From an uncultured Clostridia bacterium (lineage in GTDB: Bacteria > Bacillota > Clostridia > Oscillospirales > Ruminococcaceae), in assembly GCA_947631585.1 (NCBI GenBank), contig CANRLY010000105.1, forward strand, positions 1-6,691: a stretch of 6,691 nucleotides of DNA, read 5' to 3'. Position numbers and translations under genes: made by a program. The notes under the pieces are model-generated. The model was given only the letters and a program-made list of their open reading frames with translations, did not search any database and was not told the origin of the DNA. Below are positions 1-6,562 of the stretch, in pieces (positions within the stretch are counted from its first letter, which is position 1; each line of letters opens with the position of its first letter).

Positions 1-87
1 CTGCGTGTTGCAATGAGGGAAGACCCTGAGACCACAATGAAATATTTAGAGCCTAAGCATTACAAACTGGTGCAAGACCTGATGTGA
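1..87 (+). CDS. C-terminal end of an unidentified plus-strand protein (partial)
   Basis: The frame is open from the first base of the window and ends at a TGA at 85-87, giving 28 residues that begin LRVAMREDPETT and end KLVQDLM. It is truncated by the window edge, so the family cannot be named. The REDPETTMKYL stretch faintly recalls the last helix of tyrosine recombinases (a DxxTTMxxY-like pattern), but it is too short to rely on. Support that it is real comes from its position: it stops 22 bases before a hairpin that carries a T-run in its direction and faces the convergent operon. It could also be a chance open frame, since 28 codons is short. Confidence 0.5.
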   Translation: MRVAMREDPETTMKYLEPKHYKLVQDLM

Positions 88-98
88 CCAAAACTCAG

Positions 99-158
99 AA
101 AAAACAAGACCGCTCTCTCTGAAAACCACAGAGGGAGCGGATCTTATATGTTTTTTTT
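99..158. terminator. Bidirectional intrinsic terminator between convergent genes
   Basis: A 12-base-pair stem is formed by 110-121 (CCGCTCTCTCTG) and 129-140 (CAGAGGGAGCGG), with one G-U wobble and a 7-base loop at 122-128. AAGA at 106-109 can pair with TCTT at 142-145 to extend the stem across a bulged A at 141. On the minus strand the stem is followed closely by TCTTGTTTTTT (complement of the six As at 99-104), the classical arrangement for ending the operon about 20 bases after the vWA stop. On the plus strand eight Ts at 151-158 follow the stem after about ten bases, so termination that way may be weaker. Nothing else is seen between the two stop codons (88-163). Confidence 0.9.
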
Positions 159-163
159 GTCGA

Positions 164-1357
164 TCATTTATGTGCGGAAGATGGTCGGGAGATCTGTTTT
201 ATATTGGTTTCCGAAAGCTCACGTCCCTTTAGCACAAGACCAAGCAGTTCGGGAAACTTTTTAGGGTCGCAGGCAAAGCATGGAATACCCAGCTTTGATA
301 ATTTGTTCGCCACACTTTCGTCGTAAAAAGGCTCTCTTCCGTCAGAGACCGCAAGCAGAGACACCACCGTCACTCCCGAACTTTTCATTTCATTCATTCG
401 CCTTATAAAAGCGGCACGGTTTCCGCCTTCGTAAAGGTCAGAGATCAGGAAAAACAACGTCTTTTTCGGGTCGTCAATGAACTGTTCGCAGTAGGCGACC
501 GACTTGTCTATGTCAGTGCCGCCTCCAAGCTGAAATCCGTACAGCAGATCTACCGGGTCGGAGCATTTGTCTGTAAGGTCGACAATATTCGTATCAAATG
601 CGACAATGTGGGTCTTGACGGCGTTGATACTTGCCAAAATACAGCTTAACACCGATGAATATATAATGCTTTCCGCCATCGAACCGCTTTGGTCTATGTC
701 AAGAATGATCGTCCACTTTTTGGCGGCTGATACCGCAGCACGCTGGAAAAAATAAAAGTGTTCGGGAACTATAGTTTTTAGCTCCGGTGAATAATGCTTT
801 AAATTCCTGCTGATAGTCATTTTATAGTCAAGAGCCGACGCAGACGGTATAGGCGAGTGTTCACGCTTGTTGACGGCTGCGGTGACCGCTCGTATTATAT
901 CCTGTTCAAGCAGCTTGTTTATGTCGTCAACTATCTTTTTAATGAACTCTCTTACGCTGTCCTTTGAGCGTTCGGGTATCATGTCTTTGAGGGTCAGTAT
1001 CGCAGACGCAAGGGAAATGTCCGGCTCAACATTTTCAAGTATTTCAGGCTCAAAGATAAGCTGTTTAAGTCCGCACCTTGTCATTGCATCATTCTGGATA
1101 ATTTTTACAAGGTCTTTGTCAAAAAGACTTCTCACATCGCCAAGCCACTTTGATATCCGTGGATTTGACGGTCTGTGACCTTTGCTTCCGCTGCCCCCGA
1201 AGCCGCCCAGTTCGCTTTTGCTGTATATGGAAGCCAAGGCGCTGTCCATCAGCATTTGTTCCTCAGAGAGCGCTGGCATTTCCATTCGTGTGAGCCTGTC
1301 GTTGCTCTCCTGCCCTAAGATAAGCCGCCAACGCTGCATTTGTACTGTTTTATCCAT
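164..1357 (-). CDS. vWA-domain protein of a MoxR/DUF5682 operon
   Basis: This 397-residue protein carries a von Willebrand factor A domain in its C-terminal half. The MIDAS metal site is complete: DQSGS at residues 222-226 (D222, S224, S226), the threonine in GGGTD (T281, D282), and the aspartate in LISDLYEGG (D307). The N-terminal half (1-205) is helical. It begins with RWRLILG (10-16), has a short glycine-rich linker near 51-60, and contains FEPEILENVEPD (102-113). From memory these stretches are shared with vWA proteins encoded beside DUF5682 genes in actinobacteria. No signal peptide or membrane segment is seen, so it is probably cytoplasmic. In known MoxR systems the vWA partner binds the target or ATPase through its metal site; that role here is inferred. 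The ATG start lies 10 bases after the DUF5682 stop and has a ribosome binding site that overlaps that stop. It is the last gene of the operon. The vWA assignment is firm; the cellular role is unknown. Confidence 0.93.
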   Translation of the reverse strand: MDKTVQMQRWRLILGQESNDRLTRMEMPALSEEQMLMDSALASIYSKSELGGFGGSGSKGHRPSNPRISKWLGDVRSLFDKDLVKIIQNDAMTRCGLKQLIFEPEILENVEPDISLASAILTLKDMIPERSKDSVREFIKKIVDDINKLLEQDIIRAVTAAVNKREHSPIPSASALDYKMTISRNLKHYSPELKTIVPEHFYFFQRAAVSAAKKWTIILDIDQSGSMAESIIYSSVLSCILASINAVKTHIVAFDTNIVDLTDKCSDPVDLLYGFQLGGGTDIDKSVAYCEQFIDDPKKTLFFLISDLYEGGNRAAFIRRMNEMKSSGVTVVSLLAVSDGREPFYDESVANKLSKLGIPCFACDPKKFPELLGLVLKGRELSETNIKQISRPSSAHK

Positions 1358-1364
1358 AAGCGTT

Positions 1365-1370
1365 CACCTA
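1365..1370 (-). promoter_or_regulatory. Ribosome binding site of the vWA gene, overlapping the upstream stop
   Basis: On the minus strand TAGGTG lies 7 bases before the vWA ATG. Its first three bases are the TAG stop codon of the DUF5682 gene. A ribosome terminating there sits on the next initiation region, so the two genes are probably translationally coupled. Confidence 0.7.
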
Positions 1371-3638
1371 AAAATCAAAGTTATAACCTGAAAGTTCGTC
1401 TATCGTTTCCTGAGACGCCTCATCGAGGACCGCATTTAAGACTTCGCTCACTTCATCGCCGTTTGAGCCCCATATCTCTCCAAGGTTTTCGGCAATGGAG
1501 TCTTTTTCTCCCGATGAAAAATCCGCAAACGCTCTGCGCAGGAACACCAGCGCACGCTTGAATTCTTCATCGTCAAGTTCGCAGAGATAGCTGTCAAGGC
1601 TTTCCCACAGGGACAATCTGGCGATAAGCCCGCTGCGGTTTTTCATCGCAAGTCCCTCGAACCAGCCTGCGCCAAGCTCCGCAGGAACTCCCTTTGAAAG
1701 CCGGCGAGATACTTCAGTTTTAAGCTGGTCGTTTGACATCACGCTGCGTTCCAGAAGAATTGCCGTACAAAGTCCCGAAAGGGTAGTGTTCAGATCGTCA
1801 CGGGTGGAAACTTCCATAAGAGCTTTTACCCAATCTTCCGTTTCAAGGATATCGTGGGCAAGCTCAACTGAGTTTATCATATTTATCGCAGCAGCTATCT
1901 CCTTTGCTGCATCGTCATTGCACACGCAGCAGGAACTCATTATCAGGCAGGCACGGTAATAAAGCTGCTTTAAAATAGGCTCCACAGCGGAACAGTCGGC
2001 TTTTCGTATGTCGCCGTAACTAATGACGTTTGAAAGGCTGAACATGGTCTTTGCGATTTCCTTGAACGGGATATTGTCAGCCGCCGCTGCCTGGAGTGCG
2101 CTTAAAGCGTAGCTTGCTGCGCCGGACATTCCGCAGCAGAATGAATCCTCTATCGCCTTTGCGATAACTGAAATATCCTCCTGACCCTCAACGTTCTCTT
2201 TGAGCTGAAACGCCGCTGCAAGTTCAACCGTGTCGCCTTTAAGTGCGCTTTCAACAAGAACGATCTCACATTCGGTCGTCCACTGTACCTGCCAGTATTC
2301 CGCCCAGGTCGCATTTTCCTGCCGTGAGGGCGCAAGCCGTGCAAAGTCAAGTCCCAGCACACGCAGTTTGTGCAGAAAATACGAGCGTTCTAAATCAAGA
2401 AAAGCCGATCTTTCAGAGCTTGCCCTTAAATTCTCACGCAGATCGAGAGCCAGATCCTGCGCAACGACTGAACGGTATTTTTCCAGCTTAAGTTCTTTCA
2501 GCTGACGGTAAAAATCGTCCTGTATGCTGGTTCGTGAAACGCCCTCCGGTATCTCACCGATGGCTGTTCCTATTTCGGTGTCGGCTAAAGCAGCGCTTAT
2601 CGCAGAAAAACTGCCTTCTCCCAGACAGGTCACTGCCGCATCACGAATGTCACTCAAGGTGGGAATATCTCCTCCGTGCAGCTGCGCAAGCGACCTGGCA
2701 AGCCTTAACGCTTCTATAACTTGCGCCGATGAAGCTGCGCTGCCGTTGCTGCGCATATTTTCGGCGATTTTAGAAAGATAAGCATTTGCCGCATAAAAAC
2801 GATCGTTTCGGCAAAGACCTTTCCAGATAAGCTCATAATACGCAGGGGCTTTGTTGCCTGCGCCGTATCCCGAACGTGTAGAGAGCCTGTAATAGGAATA
2901 CGGCATAAGCGTATGCAGTGAGGGCAGCTTTGGAAACTCCGGCAGGGATTCATCGGCTTCCCAGGTTTTCAGACCCTCAACGTGATACGAACCTGTAACT
3001 ACAACTATCTTTTCAGGGGAAACGCCGCTTCTCACTGCATTTCTGATAACTGAACGCATATATATCTCACGCAGGGCGGTCTCCTCTTCCTCGTAACTGT
3101 CATTTTCAGTCAGCGCACGGATATTTTTTCCGAAAAGGTTTGCGCCCTCGTGATAAGCTTCAGCGTCGGCGCAGTGTTCAAGAGTGCGCTCCCAGAACGT
3201 TTCGTGGGAATCGTCACCGCTTTTTTCAGCCAGAAGTTCGTAAACATCGGGCTTTTGCTCTGCTGGCTTTTCAGACGTCTGACTGTCCTGTTCAGCTTCT
3301 CTTATCATTTTGTCCGAAAGCGCAAGAAACGTTTCTGTGGGCAGATCCATAAACCGCAGTTGAACGCCGTTTTCACTGCACCATTTTATAGCCTGATATT
3401 CGGGGGAATATTCCGCAAATGGGTATAGTATCGTCCTGACCGGAACGCTCTGCGTGTAACCGAGGATCGCAAACGGCGGTCGGGTCTCCAGCCTGATAAT
3501 ATCGCTTATCGTGTCCTCAAGGTCTGAGGGGGCTTCCAGAATGACAAGTTCGGGGCGCTTTTCTGAAAGGAATTTCCGCAGATAAAACCCACCGGCAGGG
3601 GAGAGGTGACGTATCCCGAAAAAGTTTACACCGTTCAT
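1368..3638 (-). CDS. DUF5682-type protein with EreA/ChaN/TraB-like N-terminal domain
   Basis: This is a 756-residue protein of unknown biochemical function. Its N-terminal 250 residues show a motif set seen in the erythromycin esterase (EreA)/ChaN/TraB superfamily: FGIRHLSP (7-14, H11), a strand ending in glutamate, LVILEAP (31-37, E35), then REIYMR (190-195), then a strand ending VVVTGSYHV (212-220, H219). In that superfamily such His, Glu and Arg-Glu/Asp residues line the active or metal site; a hydrolase-like activity here is inference. A charged, probably disordered insert lies at about 110-145. The C-terminal 500 residues look helical, and the region near the end, with LDDEEFKRALVFLRRAF, matches my memory of the DUF5682 family C-terminus. 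No signal peptide or transmembrane helix is visible. The ATG overlaps the MoxR stop in an ATGA arrangement. An AGGGAG ribosome site (3647-3652) is 8 bases upstream, inside the MoxR gene. The family call rests on recalled motifs, not on a search. Confidence 0.88.
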   Translation of the reverse strand: MNGVNFFGIRHLSPAGGFYLRKFLSEKRPELVILEAPSDLEDTISDIIRLETRPPFAILGYTQSVPVRTILYPFAEYSPEYQAIKWCSENGVQLRFMDLPTETFLALSDKMIREAEQDSQTSEKPAEQKPDVYELLAEKSGDDSHETFWERTLEHCADAEAYHEGANLFGKNIRALTENDSYEEEETALREIYMRSVIRNAVRSGVSPEKIVVVTGSYHVEGLKTWEADESLPEFPKLPSLHTLMPYSYYRLSTRSGYGAGNKAPAYYELIWKGLCRNDRFYAANAYLSKIAENMRSNGSAASSAQVIEALRLARSLAQLHGGDIPTLSDIRDAAVTCLGEGSFSAISAALADTEIGTAIGEIPEGVSRTSIQDDFYRQLKELKLEKYRSVVAQDLALDLRENLRASSERSAFLDLERSYFLHKLRVLGLDFARLAPSRQENATWAEYWQVQWTTECEIVLVESALKGDTVELAAAFQLKENVEGQEDISVIAKAIEDSFCCGMSGAASYALSALQAAAADNIPFKEIAKTMFSLSNVISYGDIRKADCSAVEPILKQLYYRACLIMSSCCVCNDDAAKEIAAAINMINSVELAHDILETEDWVKALMEVSTRDDLNTTLSGLCTAILLERSVMSNDQLKTEVSRRLSKGVPAELGAGWFEGLAMKNRSGLIARLSLWESLDSYLCELDDEEFKRALVFLRRAFADFSSGEKDSIAENLGEIWGSNGDEVSEVLNAVLDEASQETIDELSGYNFDF

Positions 3639-4717
3639 TCGTTAAGCTCCCTGCACGCTTTGTATAGTCCGCTCCATTCAGAACCACGCTTTTTCATAAT
3701 GTTTTCCAGATATTCTTTCCATGCAACGGTATCTTTGTCCTCCTTGACTACCGCACCCTGAAGTCCTGCCGCAATATCGTCGTCCGATATGTCGCCGCTT
3801 CCGAAACTTCCGGCAAGAGCCATGCTGTTGCACAAAAGGGAAATTGCCTCGGCAGTGGACAGCACGCCGGCAGGGGCTTTTACTTTCTGCTTTTTGTCAA
3901 GCGTTTCACCTGCACGCAGTTCACGGAAGATGGTGCATATCTTCTCAATGACCGCATCTTTCGGAAGCGCTGCATTGAGGTCAAGGCTTCCAGAAAGCTG
4001 TTCTACACGGGTCTTTACGATGTCCATTTCCTCTTCCAGCGTCTCAGGCGCAGGAAGAACTACGATGTTAAAACGCCTTTTCAAGGCCGCCGACATATCG
4101 TTTACGCCCCTGTCACGGGTGTTTGCAGTGGCGATGATCGAAAAACCCTTTTTTGCCGGAACTTCAAGAGACAGCTCAGGAACGCTTATCCGCTTTTCGG
4201 AAAGCAGGGAGATAAGAGTGTCCTGTACTTCCGAGGCACAGCGAGATATCTCCTCGATCCGTGCTATAGCTCCGACTTCCATAGCTGTAAACACAGGGCT
4301 TTTAAGCATTGCCGCCTCAGACGGACCGTTTGCTATCAGCATGGCGTAGTTCCAGGAATAGCGTATCTGCTCCTCAGTGGTGCCTGCCGTGCCTTGGATA
4401 ACACGGGAGGAATTGCCGTTTATTGCCGCAGTCAAATGCTCAGAAAGCCAGCTTTTTGCCGTACCCGGTTCGCCTATAAGAAGCAAAGCCCGATCGGTGA
4501 CAAGGGTAGCTATGGCTATCTCCACAAGGCGTTCGTGACCGATATATTTTGGCGTAATGGCAGTTTTTCCGACCTTGCCGCCGCAGATGTAGGTCTTTAC
4601 CGAGCGCGGCGACATTCTCCACCCGGCTGGTATCGGGTCGGTCTCCGCTTTGATAAGCGCATTTAGTTCTTCTTCAAAAAGCTGTTCGGCAGGAAGCCTT
4701 AAAATCGAATTATCCAT
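3635..4717 (-). CDS. MoxR-family AAA+ ATPase
   Basis: This 360-residue protein is a single AAA+ module of the MoxR type and is expected to be a hexameric ATP-driven remodelling enzyme in the cytoplasm. Walker A is GEPGTAKS at 82-89, with K88 and S89 contacting nucleotide. The Walker B position reads IARIEEISR (151-159), with Glu-Glu instead of the usual Asp-Glu. Sensor 1 is ATANTRDRG (196-204, N199), and the arginine finger region is ALKRRF (211-216). The sensor 2 helix region, GVLSTAEAIS (274-283), lacks the arginine seen in typical MoxR proteins (GxSxR). From memory, the EE and STAEA variants also occur in MoxR proteins encoded beside DUF5682, so they look like subfamily traits rather than decay. 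The length is normal for MoxR. The gene starts 10 bases after the helical-protein stop, with a strong ribosome site, and overlaps the DUF5682 start by 4 bases. MoxR ATPases usually work with a vWA partner, here encoded two genes downstream. Confidence 0.95.
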   Translation of the reverse strand: MDNSILRLPAEQLFEEELNALIKAETDPIPAGWRMSPRSVKTYICGGKVGKTAITPKYIGHERLVEIAIATLVTDRALLLIGEPGTAKSWLSEHLTAAINGNSSRVIQGTAGTTEEQIRYSWNYAMLIANGPSEAAMLKSPVFTAMEVGAIARIEEISRCASEVQDTLISLLSEKRISVPELSLEVPAKKGFSIIATANTRDRGVNDMSAALKRRFNIVVLPAPETLEEEMDIVKTRVEQLSGSLDLNAALPKDAVIEKICTIFRELRAGETLDKKQKVKAPAGVLSTAEAISLLCNSMALAGSFGSGDISDDDIAAGLQGAVVKEDKDTVAWKEYLENIMKKRGSEWSGLYKACRELNE

Positions 4718-4723
4718 AATTTG

Positions 4724-4730
4724 CTCCTTA
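4724..4730 (-). promoter_or_regulatory. Ribosome binding site of the MoxR gene, overlapping the upstream stop
   Basis: TAAGGAG on the minus strand is a near-perfect Shine-Dalgarno sequence 6 bases before the MoxR ATG. Its TAA is the stop codon of the preceding helical-protein gene, the same arrangement as at the vWA start. It fixes the MoxR start and suggests translational coupling. Confidence 0.85.
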
Positions 4731-6550
4731 TCTTAAATTTGTATTTACCCAATATTCAAACTTATCAACGTCAAATCTTGCTTTCATCCTGCCGCTTCGT
4801 ATAAGCGATATGACCTCCGTTGCTTCTTTGAGGCGGTACTGCTGGTCGCCGGGAGCGTGCAGAATAAAGTTTACCGGGTCAATTTTTTCATTATGCTGCT
4901 GCTTTTTGAAATATTCCACAATAAGCCCCTCGATATTTAGCATACCGCAGCTTTCCATCATCCACATATGCGTTGTTGCGCTATTATCGTTGAGCACTGC
5001 CTTTATGTAGTGGTCTTTTACCTTTTCATACATTTTCTTGTCGTTCTTGTCAAAAACATATTCCAAAAACAGATCCGCCTGATACCAGTTGCAGTCGATA
5101 AGCATATCTATCCATTTTTCCCTTATCGGCTGATTGATGGGGATCAAAAAAAGTTCGTGAGTTGCCGGCTCTGCGTTGCGGCTGTCGTACAGCTTGTAGG
5201 TCAGGTAATACTGCCCGTCTATGAGCTTTAAGTTTTTAAGATGCGTTATAGACGAACCTATCGCAACGCCGTTGTTTCTTTGCTTTTTTACTGACTCTTT
5301 AGTTTCCAGAATACGCTTTTTAAGCAGCTTGGTGCAGTCGTCAGTACCTATAAGCATTGCGTATATCTCCGAGTCGGAAAAATATCCGGGGAACTTGTTC
5401 GCAAGCTCCAGCACAAGAGCGCATATATTCTTGTCGCCGGTCATGGCGGCGGTAGCTTCCAGAGCAATATCCACAAGGTCAAAAACAGATCTTTTCTGCT
5501 GCTCCTCCATATTGGCATAGCAGACCTTTCTCAGAAAGTCTTCAACATCTTTGCCGGTCTTGCCGCTGAACGCAACATAATCAATATGTACCCCGAAGCC
5601 GTCAGTCTTGTATTTTCCGCCGTCGTTATTGTCAAAGAGCCTGTTGCCTATCTTTGCTGCAAGCCTGCTAGACCACTCTGACCGGCTGAACCTTAAATAC
5701 TCCAGCGTTTCCTGGGGCTTTTTCTTTTCCATTTCCTCGAAAAACTCCTGCGCCTTGCCGCAGTCCAGCCTTGCAAGCGAATAGAAGGCCTCGTCTTTAA
5801 TTGCGCCTTTTTCTGTCTTGGTCAATTCAATAAGCCTGTCGGCGTTGTTAACATCATGTCTCAATGCACGAACCAGCAGCCTTTTCACATTCTTTTCTGC
5901 TAGTGGGATATTTTCCAGATAAAAGTCGTTTGCTTTTTCTTTCCCCAGAGTATCTATAAGAGAGATTCTCCTAATTGATTCCTTCTTGCCCTTAGGGTCG
6001 AAGCCGTTTTCAAGTAGCGGGAGCATATCTTCCCCCATGCCCTCTATAATTTCGTAGGCGATGTCGGCAAGCTCCGAATAAGACGCTCCCAGGCAGTTCA
6101 CCAGCGCAGGCTTTACCCGATAATCCTCAAAAAGCTCCGACTTTTTCTCCTTTGCACTGCTGACAATGTTGTATTGTCCGCCGCCTGAGCCTGTAAGAGC
6201 GTTTATCAGTTCTGAAAGTCTTGAATAAGGCGCATTTAATATTTTTGCTTTAAACTCTGCGGCAGGAAGTCTTTCGGCTTCACCCTCAACATCGACCGCC
6301 GCAAGGGTCGTCATTACCGAATCTGTCAGCGACAGCGCATCTAGCAGAGTTCCTGACGTGTCCTCGCAGTTTCCCGAAACAAGTTTGCTTGAAAGCTCAT
6401 ATATCTTTCCGAAAACAGGGGAAGAATCTTTCAGCGGTGAAACGCTTCTACCGCTCTTTTCAGTCTGAAATTCTCCGTGACCAGATCTGCTCCGGCAATA
6501 GCCGCCGAACGCAGCTGTCTGCGAAGTTCTGTGATAGCTGATATATCCAT
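4728..6550 (-). CDS. Large HEAT-like helical protein, N-terminal frame disrupted
   Basis: The true start is judged to be the ATG at 6550, which has GGAGG 6 bases upstream. That frame reads MDISAITELRRQ and runs 39 codons to a TGA at 6431-6433. The rest of the protein is in another frame. A longer open frame to a TTG at 6566 exists, but its first 42 residues (YHRTSQTAAFGGYCRSRSGH and similar) are unlike the rest and ignore the ribosome site. Adding one T to the three Ts at 6440-6442 joins the frames as ...KRAVEAF-SPLKDSSPVFG..., giving 607 residues. The protein is rich in Leu, Ala, Lys and Glu. From about residue 150 to 295 it shows successive helix pairs resembling HEAT/ARM-type repeats (for example the stretch around VKRLLVRALRHD). 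There is no catalytic motif, signal peptide or membrane helix. It occupies the slot often held by DUF5691/HEAT-like proteins in such operons, so a scaffold or target-recognition role is inferred. Either the gene is mutated or the sequence has an indel error. Confidence 0.8.
6431..6442 (-). other. Probable one-base frameshift and premature stop in the helical-protein gene
   Basis: The upstream frame reads GCG TTT CAC CGC TGA, stopping at 6431-6433. The downstream coding frame is offset by one base and reads TCA CCG CTG AAA. A loss of one T from a short T-run at 6440-6442 explains the offset exactly. No typical slippery heptamer of the X-XXY-YYZ kind is present, so programmed -1 frameshifting is not well supported. 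Confidence 0.7.
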
Positions 6551-6556
6551 AAGTTA

Positions 6557-6561
6557 CCTCC
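6557..6561 (-). promoter_or_regulatory. Ribosome binding site that fixes the start of the helical-protein gene
   Basis: GGAGG on the minus strand lies 6 bases before the ATG at 6550 and directly follows the stop codon of the upstream gene (6563-6565). The alternative TTG at 6566 would lie upstream of this site and has no comparable site of its own, so the ATG is preferred. Confidence 0.85.
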
Positions 6562-6562
6562 G

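Noticed and set aside
88..163. A small RNA gene or promoter between the convergent genes
   Set aside because: The hairpin with flanking A- and T-runs is fully explained as a terminator, and no -10/-35 pair is apparent.
3789..4349. A 186-codon plus-strand open frame opposite the MoxR gene
   Set aside because: It lies entirely antisense to a well-supported AAA+ coding region. Its serine- and arginine-rich composition is typical of a complementary-frame shadow.
4440..4622. Second minus-strand frame inside the MoxR gene
   Set aside because: It overlaps the Walker A region of MoxR in another frame and has no ribosome site or neighbour support.
6431..6450. Programmed -1 ribosomal frameshift
   Set aside because: No slippery heptamer is present at the junction. 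A single-base indel in a T-run is simpler.
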